Program-made: the position numbers and the translations under genes | Origin: Nostoc linckia FACHB-104 | Lineage (GTDB): Bacteria > Cyanobacteriota > Cyanobacteriia > Cyanobacteriales > Nostocaceae | NCBI RefSeq assembly: GCF_014696615.1 | Contig: NZ_JACJQJ010000004.1 | Coordinates: 62,001 to 126,000 of the forward strand | Length of the DNA: 64,000 nucleotides | Direction of reading: 5' to 3' | The notes under the pieces: model-generated | The model's database searches: none | Seen by the model: the letters and a program-made list of their open reading frames with translations, nothing else | What the model was told of the DNA's origin: nothing | In this document: piece by piece, positions 56,699-64,000 of the stretch | Position numbering within the stretch: position 1 is the first letter of the stretch | How the letters are laid out: each line of letters opens with the position of its first letter

Positions 56699-56924
56699 CA
56701 CTACTACGCGGCATTCAAAAAACTCTGATTTCAGGCTTTTGGGCTGTTTTTAATGGTTTAGATCCGCATTGGCAGTACTTGTACTCTAGAATTGGTGACT
56801 TGTTCAGAAAAGCGCTACCTGCTATTAAACAGTATATATGTACTATGAAATGGCATCATTAGGCAAGTAGTAAGAGGTAATGGGTAAAAGCGGCTCCAAT
56901 TACTAATTGCCCATTAGTCCTTTT

Positions 56925-57806
56925 CTATTGCGGTTCTTGGCTGGAATTTAATGGGCTTTCCCGCTGCTGCAGGGCTGCTTGAATCCTCGGTAATTCGAGG
57001 AACTTTTTGGTATCAGATAATAGACGTTCACCCCAAAGATTCTGCTTGAGAAAATCCAAATCACCATAGCGTTGGTCAATGCGGAGTGCAGCTTCTCCCA
57101 TTGCCAAACCTTGTTGGCGATCGCCTTTAGTATATAGGGCTACTGCTAGCGCTAGTAAAGGTTCTGCGGCTTGTTTATCTAGAGATACAGCCCTTTGCCA
57201 TTGTTTAATGGCATTTTGGGTATCACCTTGTTCGTATTGAATTAGTCCAGTGTTGTTAATTGCTGGCCAGAATTTCTGATCGAAGGAAACCGCTTTATTA
57301 TATTGGGCGATCGCATCAGGTAAGCGACCCATCATGTAATAAGCATTACCCAAATCAAACAAAGCGTCTGCATCTTTAGGTTTTAACTTCAAACCAGCTT
57401 GGTAATTAGCAACAGCTAACTGATATTTTTGCTGCTGAAAATTTGCCGAACCCATTGCAAATAAAACGTCGGCATTTTTGGGATTGAGAGTTTGAGCCTT
57501 TTTTAGGGCTGCGAGTGCAGCGTCAAACTCTTTGTTTTGCAGATGCAACCCACCCAATAGAAACCAAACTTTATCATTTTTTGGAGCTAGTTGACTAGCC
57601 AAGCGAGCTCGTGGCAAAGCCAAATCAAACTGTTGAAACTGACTCAGTTGTGCCGCTTCTTGTGCCAAGCTCAAACCTTGTTTTTCCAATTTGCTGGCAT
57701 CCAGTTGCAGTGTATGAGGTAGTAGTGCCTGTGCGTGCGCTGCTTTTGGCATACCCCACAAACTACAGACAACAACAAGAGACATTAATCCAAAATTTTT
57801 ACGCAC
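56925..57806 (-). CDS. Exported TPR-repeat protein
   Basis: An approximately 293-aa protein. The GTG at 57806 gives a convincing signal peptide (RKNFGLMSLVVVCSLWGMPKAAHA, cut before QALLP). The open frame continues upstream to a TTG at 57902, so a 325-aa form is possible. The mature part has five or so TPR motifs, such as VWFLLGGLHLQNKEFDAALAAL, VLFAMGSANFQQQKYQLAVANY and ALFDLGNAYYMMGRLPDAIAQY, forming a superhelical protein-binding scaffold in the periplasm. The partner is unknown. It is on minus, downstream of an unrecognised membrane protein. Confidence 0.85.
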   Translation of the reverse strand: MRKNFGLMSLVVVCSLWGMPKAAHAQALLPHTLQLDASKLEKQGLSLAQEAAQLSQFQQFDLALPRARLASQLAPKNDKVWFLLGGLHLQNKEFDAALAALKKAQTLNPKNADVLFAMGSANFQQQKYQLAVANYQAGLKLKPKDADALFDLGNAYYMMGRLPDAIAQYNKAVSFDQKFWPAINNTGLIQYEQGDTQNAIKQWQRAVSLDKQAAEPLLALAVALYTKGDRQQGLAMGEAALRIDQRYGDLDFLKQNLWGERLLSDTKKFLELPRIQAALQQRESPLNSSQEPQ

Positions 57807-58006
57807 ACTCTTACCGCCTTTTACCCATAAATCAAAGAATCTTTCAGCTAGCTTAAACGATCTGCGCTCTAGACGAAAAGCAAATTTTGTCGTTAAAGTC
57901 AACGAGGCTTTGACTGTTGGTAGATATTCGTAGCCTCAGACGAGAAACTAGACAATCTTTCAAAGGTATATCTAGGAAGAATTCCACCTGAATTTGAGCA
58001 TATATT

Positions 58007-58059
58007 AACAAGGGAACAGAAAATAGGAAATCCTGTTCCCTACTTTCTGTTCCCTTGTT
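58007..58059. terminator. Very long perfect stem-loop (16 bp)
   Basis: AACAAGGGAACAGAAA (58007-58022) is the exact reverse complement of 58044-58059. The 21-nt loop repeats parts of the arm (AGGAAATCCTGTTCCC). It lies 25 bp beyond the stop of the minus-strand gene at 58085 and is likely its terminator. Confidence 0.75.
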
Positions 58060-58084
58060 GAAGAGGGAAGATATTCTAATATAC

Positions 58085-59002
58085 CTATTTTTCTAACAGA
58101 GATAAGATGCGATCGCTCAATGCCCAACGATTAGAATTAGGCCTAATCCAGCATTTTTCTGCTTCATTGAAATTGCGTTGATGTATCAGCGCCGACAGCA
58201 AGTCTTTTTTCTGCTGTTCGTTGAGTTGGGATACCATCTTTTCTACTGCGCGCAATGCACAAGTCTGCTCAAAGGCTGTTTCTGAGTTATTAATAATACT
58301 TAGCACTGCATAAAAATAATTTGCATCTCCCGACCATTCCGTTATGGAAAGTCCTAACAATCGCTTACCTTGGTCGTTAGATTTGAGTAGATTATTTACT
58401 TCTGATGCAGAAAAATTCACTTCCGGAGCTAGCGCCCGCATTCGTCCTGCAATAGACTCCATTTCAAATGTGCGTTTTGCTCCCGATGGTAGGGAACTTC
58501 TGAGTTCCTTATAGCGTTGACTTAAACGCTCAATTTGTTGCCTGGCTTCCGACCCAGGAACCGTTGATGCGTAAGCTTTCTGCCATTCATGGCGTATTTG
58601 CCGCATTTCTAGCTGCTGTTGTGGTGGCGCAACATCTTCTGCTAGCTTCGTCTGCTCAATCAAATATCCTAAGGTATCTCCCGTTAATGACTGTAACATT
58701 GGCATCATGCTAGAGCCAGTAATTTCCCCAGCAGGGGTCTTTACTGCTCCGCCAGTCAAAGCAAATATCTTGAGGATAGAAGGTAACCAAGTTAGAGCAA
58801 AAAAAATAGCTGTTGTATTTGTGACTTGAAATTTAAAGATTAGTTTTTCCCCACCATTGATTTGAAAGGTGCTGAGAAGAATAAAAATACTACTAATAAT
58901 TAACCAGTTTTTCGGAATGTGAATAATTCGCTTTAGCAGCCAATCTACTGCTTCCCGAGAAATCTGGTTGTTAGCAGGCTCTTTATCTGATTTGCTATTC
59001 AT
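58085..59002 (-). CDS. Membrane-anchored protein of unknown function
   Basis: A 305-aa protein that I do not recognise. Residues 1-35 are polar, then come two hydrophobic helices (about 35-50, WLIISSIFILLSTF, and 67-85, AIFFALTWLPSILKIFAL) joined by a short loop. The remaining 220 residues are soluble and helical, including a Glu/Arg-rich stretch (LEMRQIRHEWQKAYASTV) and C-terminal LLGLSITEWSGDANYFYAVLSIINNSETAFEQTCALRAV, which reads like HEAT/armadillo-type helices in a protein-damage or signalling scaffold. Neighbours give no clue. Its own terminator follows at 58007. Confidence 0.65.
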   Translation of the reverse strand: MNSKSDKEPANNQISREAVDWLLKRIIHIPKNWLIISSIFILLSTFQINGGEKLIFKFQVTNTTAIFFALTWLPSILKIFALTGGAVKTPAGEITGSSMMPMLQSLTGDTLGYLIEQTKLAEDVAPPQQQLEMRQIRHEWQKAYASTVPGSEARQQIERLSQRYKELRSSLPSGAKRTFEMESIAGRMRALAPEVNFSASEVNNLLKSNDQGKRLLGLSITEWSGDANYFYAVLSIINNSETAFEQTCALRAVEKMVSQLNEQQKKDLLSALIHQRNFNEAEKCWIRPNSNRWALSDRILSLLEK

Positions 59003-59179
59003 ATTCTTATAGTGCAGTGCAATTAAACATAACTAGTAAGGGCTGTCATTTTTTATTTGTCATTTGTCCTTTGCCCTTTGTTATTGGTAAGCATTCAGTT
59101 AATGATAGCGACATATAACTTTTCGTAAAGAGCAAAGTTTCCGCGCCCCTAAAGTAGCATTATGGTCTAACTTCCTCAA

Positions 59180-59842
59180 TTACCAATACGGAATTACTTC
59201 TAAATTATTCTCTTCCGCCGCTTTTAAAATAGGCCCGCGTAATAACTCGTGTTTTAGTGGCAATACATTGCCTGAACTACAACTGAAGAAATGTTCCGCA
59301 CGCTCATAAATAGCGATCGCATCTTCATTGTTATGAGCATTGCAATAAATTAACCCGTGAATTTGGGAGTAAATTTCTGGCTGCTCATAAAAATAACGTG
59401 ACCAAGCTTGGCTAAGACCACGCTTTTCTGTCTTGGCGAGAGTAGCTTCATTTGCACCAGCGCGCATAGCACCATTTCCGCGCAAATCCAGTAGTTTTAA
59501 ATTTCTTGTAGCAGTAACAATCGCAATCAGCTGGTCAGTAATTTCAATACAACCAATATCACCAAAAACTTCCACTAGACAACTCGAAAGTTTTGGGGCA
59601 ATGTAGTATATACCGCGTTCCTGGTCATTGGCTGGTTGGTAATCCAATGGCTCGTAGGACAAACTGGGAAAATTACCGCGATGATGATCGAAGCGAAAAA
59701 GTGGCCCCCACTCCCGAAAAGTCAGCGCAGTAGTGCCAAAGTCTGTTCGGAAAATCCGAAAAAATTCTGTACCCTTCTTTAAAATATGAAATTTAGGTGT
59801 TGGCCTGCCAAAGCTAGGTGGCGGGACAATGAGTTTGACCAC
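59180..59842 (-). CDS. RES-domain protein (putative NAD+-degrading toxin)
   Basis: A 220-aa RES-domain protein, toxin of RES-Xre (MbcT-like) systems whose members cleave or phosphorolyse NAD+. It has the conserved Arg (FFRIFR, residues 29/32), RGIYYIAPKLSSCLVEVFGD with Glu91, and GLIYCNAHNNEDAIAIYERA near the C-terminus. In that last motif the usual Ser (YRSRH-like) appears as Asn168, so the eponymous third residue is not conserved. The GTG at 59842 is supported by GAGGAG 9 nt upstream. Its antitoxin-like partner lies upstream on the same strand, but separated by 553 bp (counted to the RES start), unlike the usual adjacency. Confidence 0.82.
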   Translation of the reverse strand: MVKLIVPPPSFGRPTPKFHILKKGTEFFRIFRTDFGTTALTFREWGPLFRFDHHRGNFPSLSYEPLDYQPANDQERGIYYIAPKLSSCLVEVFGDIGCIEITDQLIAIVTATRNLKLLDLRGNGAMRAGANEATLAKTEKRGLSQAWSRYFYEQPEIYSQIHGLIYCNAHNNEDAIAIYERAEHFFSCSSGNVLPLKHELLRGPILKAAEENNLEVIPYW

Positions 59843-60395
59843 CTTGATTACTCCTCATCTGGTTGACTGACAAAATGGGAATACTTGACCGCAAAAGTAT
59901 AAAGGATGAAAGATGAAACAACAATAAAAGTTTGCTCTGATTCGCTAGGATTTATCCATTAAGAAAATCAAAGCAAACCTACCGCCGTTCTGAGTTGCCT
60001 CATATTGATTTCTAGGGTTTACTTCATCTTTTATGCTTTATACTTACTTTTCCTAGCGGAGACGCTGCGCGTAGCTTGCTTCCCCGTAAGGGTACAGCCT
60101 TCAGTTGAAGTTGCAGATTTTTACTGCCTCTGTAAACTAGTACATTAAAACTACATCTACACAAAAATTCAAAAGTCGGCTACGTATTTCCGGACATTTT
60201 TATCTATTCAAGTGTAGTCTGTGTAACTTTTGCCAGCCACTCAGATGATTTTTTGGCAAGATTTATACTTACAGGCTGAGAAAGCAAACACGGAGGTAGA
60301 GATAGCAAAGACGCGGGGAATTTTCATTCTCCACGTCAAAGCTTCTCAACTGCTCCGCGTTGATTCTGATTGATCATTTTTTGATTGCTATCCGA
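59843..60395. other. 553-bp spacer with dispersed repeat between toxin and antitoxin genes
   Basis: The spacer holds the GCGGAGACGCTGCGCG repeat (60056-60071) with a CCCCGTAAGGGTAC tail, and an imperfect 11-bp hairpin GACGCGGGGAA/TTCTCCACGTC (60310-60337) just past the antitoxin stop. No gene is supported. Confidence 0.5.
60056..60071. repeat. Dispersed repeat core GCGGAGACGCTGCGCG
   Basis: Reverse-complement match (15 of 16) to the segment at 20035-20050 inside the GT87 gene. Intergenic here. Confidence 0.6.
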
Positions 60396-61010
60396 CTATA
60401 AAACTCCGACAGTCCTAGCAGCCGCAATTACATCGTCTATCTGCCCAAACTTCAAAGCTTCGATGGGGGTTAGCCCGTTTAAAGCAGTGTTGGGTTTAGT
60501 TAGCCAACTAATTTTTGATAAAGCAGGAACATTCAGAGCTTTTAAAACATCAGGTAGCCCAGCGATTACTCCATCTGGCCCCTCCGGATCGAATTGCCAG
60601 GTGGGAAATTTCCAAACTCCGTTATCTTGAACAGCAATTAAGCTATTCTTTTTTAAGCGATCGTGTGGTGTCTGACGGGTCGTGTTCAACAAATCGGCTA
60701 CTTGTGGTGCCGTTAATGAAGATTTAAGCAGTTCTTGTCTCCATTTAAAATTTTTCGTGAGGGCAGCCAGTTCTAATTTACTATGCTCCTCATCGCTGAT
60801 TTGATTAGCACCAAGCTTGGCAGCAAAATTGATTTCAGCTTGGGAATACTTTGGCTTGATATTAGTAGGCGTTAACCGTTCAGCTAAACATTTTATTTCC
60901 TCAGGTTGTAAGGAATTGAGATAATCCTGAAATTCTCTAGCGATTAGTTCTAGCGCTTGTTTCACATATTTTCCGGTAGGAGCGTCAATCGTGACGTTAA
61001 TGCCGCTCAT
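60396..61010 (-). CDS. MbcA/ParS/Xre-type antitoxin-like protein
   Basis: A 204-aa protein. The ATG at 61010 is preceded by a near-perfect Shine-Dalgarno (AGGAGG at 61015-61020), preferred over an in-frame start 7 codons upstream. The middle carries a helix-turn-helix-like segment (LTAPQVADLLNTTRQTPHDRL). The end, WLTKPNTALNGLTPIEALKFG followed by QIDDVIAAARTVGVL, fits the MbcA/ParS toxin-binding domain (WL..PN..L.G.tP.e.L..G). It is the expected partner of the RES protein downstream. By family knowledge it neutralises the toxin and represses the operon, probably by binding the palindrome at 61102-61116 (inference). Confidence 0.78.
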   Translation of the reverse strand: MSGINVTIDAPTGKYVKQALELIAREFQDYLNSLQPEEIKCLAERLTPTNIKPKYSQAEINFAAKLGANQISDEEHSKLELAALTKNFKWRQELLKSSLTAPQVADLLNTTRQTPHDRLKKNSLIAVQDNGVWKFPTWQFDPEGPDGVIAGLPDVLKALNVPALSKISWLTKPNTALNGLTPIEALKFGQIDDVIAAARTVGVL

Positions 61011-61101
61011 AATCCCTCCTTTGCCGACCACATAACATAATATTCACTTCTTCATGTAAGAGATGTCAAATACCTAGATCTCTAGATTCGCACTCTCATG
61101 T

Positions 61102-61116
61102 ATGATTTACAATCAT
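61102..61116. promoter_or_regulatory. Palindrome ATGATT-TAC-AATCAT, candidate operator
   Basis: A perfect 6+3+6 dyad in the 202-bp divergent promoter region between the antitoxin and the HTH-NACHT gene. The half-site ATGATTT recurs at 61125-61131 and 61158-61164. Likely target of one of the two HTH proteins encoded on either side (inference). Confidence 0.5.
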
Positions 61117-61180
61117 TCTTGAGCATGATTTGTGTATGAGTTTAGAGTGACTTATGTATGATTTTACTTAAAAGTAGTAA

Positions 61181-61186
61181 TATAAT
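61181..61186 (+). promoter_or_regulatory. Consensus -10 box TATAAT before the NACHT gene
   Basis: A perfect TATAAT 26 bp upstream of the ATG at 61213. The position of a -35 element (about 61158) is occupied by an ATGATT half-site rather than TTGACA, consistent with a regulated promoter. Confidence 0.45.
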
Positions 61187-61212
61187 TAACAAAATCATTA
61201 GAGCTAGAGGTA

Positions 61213-62700
61213 ATGACTAGGCGATCGCTCCAAGCATCGGCTAAGGGAATTAGTAAGGCCGAAGCTGCGCTAATCCGTAATTCCTTGACGCAGCAAGGGT
61301 TAGCGGGAGAACTGGGAATTAGCCGCCAGCCAGTAACCAAGTTTTTTCAAGGTAAACCAGTCGATCGCTATATCTTCGTGACAATTTGCGAAAAGCTGAA
61401 TCTAAATTGGGAAGACATTATCATCTCCTCATCCTTCCCGGAGGTAGAACAGCCAGCCAGCGTTAGTCAGATGCAAAGTTTGGTGCAGATTGTCCGCGAA
61501 AAAGTCCACGACAGTATTCAAAGACGTTGTGGTGTGATGCGAGTGCTAGATATGGAACAGCCCAGAAGATTAGATACTATCTACACTGGAGTCAAGATTT
61601 GGGAACGAGTGAGTGGACGAAGGCGGCTAGATATTGCGGAGATATCGCGGAATTTTGAGCCAGGAAAGTTTAACTGCTTTAACTTAGGTAGTTTACAACA
61701 ACCACGGCGACCAGCCTTAGAAGCCGTAGACAACCACGATAAATTGATGATTTTGGGGAACCCGGGAAGCGGGAAAACGATATTTTTAAAGTGGTTAGCC
61801 ATTCAGTGTAACTTAGGCGAGTATAGAGGCGATCGCGTCCCGATTTTTATTCATCTCAAAGACTTTGCAGAGGCTAGGGAGGAACCCAATTTATTTGAGT
61901 ACATTACAGAACAGTTTGAAGAATGCGGGGTTACTTTACCCAATGCAGTACTCAACCTTTTAACTGAGGGTTTAGCATTCGTTTTATTGGATGGCTTAGA
62001 TGAAATCAAGGATGCAGATTTTGAACGAGTTGTCAGGGATATTCACAGGTTTACAACCAGATTTTATACCAATCGCTTTGTGATTACTTGTAGGGTAGCA
62101 GCACGCAAATATATCTTTGAGCAGTTTACAGAAGTAGAAATTGCCGACTTTGATGAGCAGCAGATTACTGAGTTTGTCTCCAAGTGGTTTCAGGACGAAG
62201 CACCAATAAAAGCACAATATGTTTTACAAAAGCTACAAGAAAATCAATCTCTGCAAGAGTTGGCGACTGATCCTTTATTGCTTACATTTTTATGTTTATT
62301 TTTTGCCGAGATATCTTATTTTGCCTTTGAGCAATCAGAAATTTATCAAGAAGCATTGAATATATTAATTAAACAATGGGATGAGCAGCGTTATATTCAA
62401 CGAGATGGAAGTAATAAGCGAATTCCTCCACAGCTAATCGAAGAATTATTGAGTGCAATTGCCCGAAATACTTGGGAGCGAGGAGAGTATTTTTTTAAAC
62501 AAAAAGCTATTGAACAGCTTATTAGCGAATATATTCAGAATTTATCTGATAGTAAGAGAAATTTGGATTTAGTGGAAATGGATAGCGAAGCGCTTCTCAA
62601 GTATATTCAAACTCAAAATGGTTTATTAGTTGAGAGAGCAAAGGGGATTTACTCTTTTTCTCATATTACATTTCAACAGTTTTTAGCAGGTCAAAGTTGA
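61213..62700 (+). CDS. HTH-NACHT NTPase, apparently truncated at the C-terminus
   Basis: A 495-aa STAND-type NTPase. The N-terminus (MTRRSLQASAKGI, then ELGISRQPVTKFFQGKPVDR) is the small HTH module found on many cyanobacterial NACHT proteins. A linker with RCGVMRVLDMEQPRRLDTIY follows. The NACHT core has Walker A GNPGSGKT at about 182-189 and Walker B AFVLLDGLDEIKD near 255-268, then helical subdomains. It stops right after FSHITFQQFLAGQS, where relatives carry FxHLTFQEFxAA and continue into a sensor region. The stop codon lies in a TTCTGAG-type heptamer repeat. NACHT proteins act in bacterial antiphage defence; here the sensor part seems lost. RBS AGAGG precedes the ATG. Confidence 0.85.
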   Translation: MTRRSLQASAKGISKAEAALIRNSLTQQGLAGELGISRQPVTKFFQGKPVDRYIFVTICEKLNLNWEDIIISSSFPEVEQPASVSQMQSLVQIVREKVHDSIQRRCGVMRVLDMEQPRRLDTIYTGVKIWERVSGRRRLDIAEISRNFEPGKFNCFNLGSLQQPRRPALEAVDNHDKLMILGNPGSGKTIFLKWLAIQCNLGEYRGDRVPIFIHLKDFAEAREEPNLFEYITEQFEECGVTLPNAVLNLLTEGLAFVLLDGLDEIKDADFERVVRDIHRFTTRFYTNRFVITCRVAARKYIFEQFTEVEIADFDEQQITEFVSKWFQDEAPIKAQYVLQKLQENQSLQELATDPLLLTFLCLFFAEISYFAFEQSEIYQEALNILIKQWDEQRYIQRDGSNKRIPPQLIEELLSAIARNTWERGEYFFKQKAIEQLISEYIQNLSDSKRNLDLVEMDSEALLKYIQTQNGLLVERAKGIYSFSHITFQQFLAGQS

Positions 62701-62716
62701 GAGTGCTGAGTTCTGA
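62696..62716. repeat. Heptamer repeat at the NACHT stop
   Basis: GTTGAGA, GTGCTGA and GTTCTGA: three consecutive 7-mers of the same type as in metH. The first contains the TGA stop of the NACHT frame. Confidence 0.65.
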
Positions 62717-62962
62717 GTAAAAATCCCATGAGACTTTCATACATGGCTGTGAAATTTTTTATCTGGACTGCCTACACAGCGATGGTATGTTTTTTAGTTG
62801 TAAACCGCAGGGTGAGCGATCGCATTTAACTGTATTGAATTTTTGTATTCAATTGTCCCCAAAATACTAGCGATGCCGCTATGTAATCAACCATAAGTCA
62901 GATAGCGGTCATCATTAAGTTCTTAATATTTAATTTTTAATTACCCCCAGGGTTTTCAATCA

Positions 62963-63841
62963 CTACTCCCAACGTCCTTCTTCCCAGGCTTTGATAGCGT
63001 AAAAAACAGCGGAATAATCATCATTAGCAAATGACATTTTCATTGCTGAGTGTAAGATTTGCCGCACACCTTTAATACTGCTGACATCTAATTCAACTGT
63101 TTTCGCTTCATTGATAAATAAGTCCGTATCTTTCAACAAATGTTTAGTGGGGAAATTGGGATTTGCAAAATTTCCATCTAACATTCGTGCCAGCTTTTTA
63201 TCAAAAGTAGGAGCATAGAGTACACTTTCTCGCAGAATTTCCATGAATTTCTCTACGTCAATACCCTGACGCTGGACAAAAGCTAGACTCAAAGCAAAGC
63301 TAGTTGTTAGCGAAGCAATTAGTTGATTAAGCGCCAATTTGACAGAAGCAGCAGCACCTACAGGGCCTACTAACCGAGGTTCTGGGCCAAAATTTTGTAG
63401 TAAATTTAAGTAGCGCTGAAATTGATCTTCACGAGCGCCTACCATGACAATGAGTTTGCCTGTTTGTGCTTCTGGGATACTACCTAAAACAGGCGCTTCT
63501 ATATACTCGCCACCAGCAGCCACTACCGCATCTCGAATTTCTTGACTTTCTGTGGGTGTAATTGTCCCCATTTGGATGACGGTACGTCCTGAGAGAGTCC
63601 GCCAGGAAGTGTCAGAAAGCAAGACACTATAAATAGCAGCAGCATTAGTGAGCATGAGAATTATGCAATCAGCAGCGCGAATTGCATAGCGGGGATGTGT
63701 CGCAATTTCTGCACCAGCTGCTTGTAGTGGTGCTAATTTTTCTGGGGTGCGGTTATAGGCAACTAACTCTATATTTGCAGCTAATAGCCTTTGGGCCATC
63801 GGTAGTCCCATCAATCCAGTTCCCAGAAATGCCACCTTCAT
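62963..63841 (-). CDS. NAD(P)-dependent beta-hydroxyacid dehydrogenase (GLYR/HIBADH family)
   Basis: A 292-aa oxidoreductase. The Rossmann motif FLGTGLMGLPMAQRL opens the protein. EYIEAPVLGSIPEAQTGKL is the substrate-binding signature (family pattern with G-x-x-x-A-x-x-G). VKLALNQLIASLTTSFALSLAF carries the catalytic Lys and Asn, and FPTKHLLKDTDLF is the conserved C-terminal motif. Relatives reduce glyoxylate or succinic semialdehyde, or oxidise 3-hydroxyisobutyrate; the sequence alone does not decide. Its 5' leader contains a 13-bp hairpin (63903-63942). Confidence 0.9.
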   Translation of the reverse strand: MKVAFLGTGLMGLPMAQRLLAANIELVAYNRTPEKLAPLQAAGAEIATHPRYAIRAADCIILMLTNAAAIYSVLLSDTSWRTLSGRTVIQMGTITPTESQEIRDAVVAAGGEYIEAPVLGSIPEAQTGKLIVMVGAREDQFQRYLNLLQNFGPEPRLVGPVGAAASVKLALNQLIASLTTSFALSLAFVQRQGIDVEKFMEILRESVLYAPTFDKKLARMLDGNFANPNFPTKHLLKDTDLFINEAKTVELDVSSIKGVRQILHSAMKMSFANDDYSAVFYAIKAWEEGRWE

Positions 63842-63902
63842 TGTTTACGTTCCTTTGGTACAGCAATCGCTTTTCCATTATCAGTTAATAGTTAACAGCT
63901 AA

Positions 63903-63942
63903 CAGTTACCAGTTAACAGTGTTGACTGATAACTGGTAACTG
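63903..63942. repeat. 13-bp stem-loop upstream of the dehydrogenase
   Basis: CAGTTACCAGTTA (63903-63915) pairs perfectly with TAACTGGTAACTG (63930-63942). The loop contains TGTTGAC, the heptamer unit of the 16098 array. An intergenic repeat element in the 5' leader of the minus-strand gene. Confidence 0.6.
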
Positions 63943-63966
63943 AATACTGATTACCGGATATGGTGA

Positions 63967-64000
63967 TTAGCCACCTGCGGCAAAAGTTGCCATAATCACA
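63967..64000 (-). CDS. Possible 3' end of a minus-strand gene (fragment)
   Basis: The last 34 bp of the window read, on minus, as an open frame ending VIMATFAAGG and TAA. It might be the C-terminus of a gene lying beyond the window. Too short to identify. Confidence 0.25.
   Translation of the reverse strand, partial: VIMATFAAGG

Noticed and set aside
62717-62962. Frameshifted continuation of the NACHT gene
   Set aside because: The translated frames after the stop show multiple stops and no Leu-rich or helical repeat pattern typical of the missing sensor region.

Overview
The window is a gene-dense piece of chromosome from a cyanobacterium, most likely a filamentous heterocyst-forming (Nostocales) type. 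The grounds are: frequent copies of the HIP1 octamer GCGATCGC; short tandem heptamer repeats (TGTTGAC, TTYTGAG) typical of Nostoc/Anabaena genomes; a high-light-inducible (Hli) protein; a SigA principal sigma factor with the cyanobacterial N-terminus; and a Nat-type (Liv-like) amino-acid ABC transporter. No phage, transposase, CRISPR array or rRNA operon was seen. One tRNA gene (Lys, CTT anticodon) is present.

Layout. 1-5.7 kb: 5' part of glgB (minus), two small exported proteins, then an FtsL-like protein followed by ftsI. 5.8-12.0 kb: tsaE and yvcK overlap on the minus strand, ruvC is on plus, and metH is on minus. 12.2-16.1 kb: an alpha/beta hydrolase, a 1 kb AT-rich gap, a thioredoxin-fold protein, and the overlapping pair pyrH-frr. 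16.2-21.7 kb: a pentapeptide-repeat protein, a SelD-associated-type flavoprotein, and a GT87 / TVP38 / GT2 cluster that looks like polyprenyl-linked sugar chemistry. 22.1-28.0 kb: a complete five-gene amino-acid uptake system, a Uma2 nuclease-like protein and a DUF2262-like protein. 28.3-31.6 kb: a histidine phosphatase-like protein, glucokinase, a secreted protein, a dense repeat cluster with a 63-bp tandem array, and tRNA-Lys. 31.7-38.2 kb (minus): a PAS-GAF-GAF histidine-kinase-like protein with degenerate catalytic boxes, a membrane protein overlapping a GHL10-type glycosidase, and glcD. 39.0-46.8 kb: two adjacent large signalling proteins that share the same class III nucleotide-cyclase plus C-terminal module. 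One is a Ser/Thr kinase-AAA-GAF-cyclase of 1898 aa, the other a membrane cyclase with a c-type-heme (CxxCH) sensor. 46.9-56.7 kb: miaA, gyrB, sigA behind a very long leader, hli, a gyrA/parC-like gene and a CheY-like regulator. 56.9-64 kb: a TPR protein, an unrecognised membrane protein, a RES-Xre toxin-antitoxin pair, a divergent HTH-NACHT NTPase that seems cut short at a heptamer repeat, and a beta-hydroxyacid dehydrogenase.

The most unusual material is signalling and repeat-driven gene remodelling. Both cyclases carry a Glu/Gly pair at the base-selecting positions, which predicts GTP rather than ATP as substrate. They share a 62-bp perfectly identical block. The sensor kinase has lost its phospho-accepting His. 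Intergenic-type repeats have entered or bounded coding sequence in at least five places: the metH linker, the GT87 C-terminus, the tsaE C-terminus, the livF N-terminus and the NACHT stop. All assignments come from reading motifs by eye; no database search was possible.
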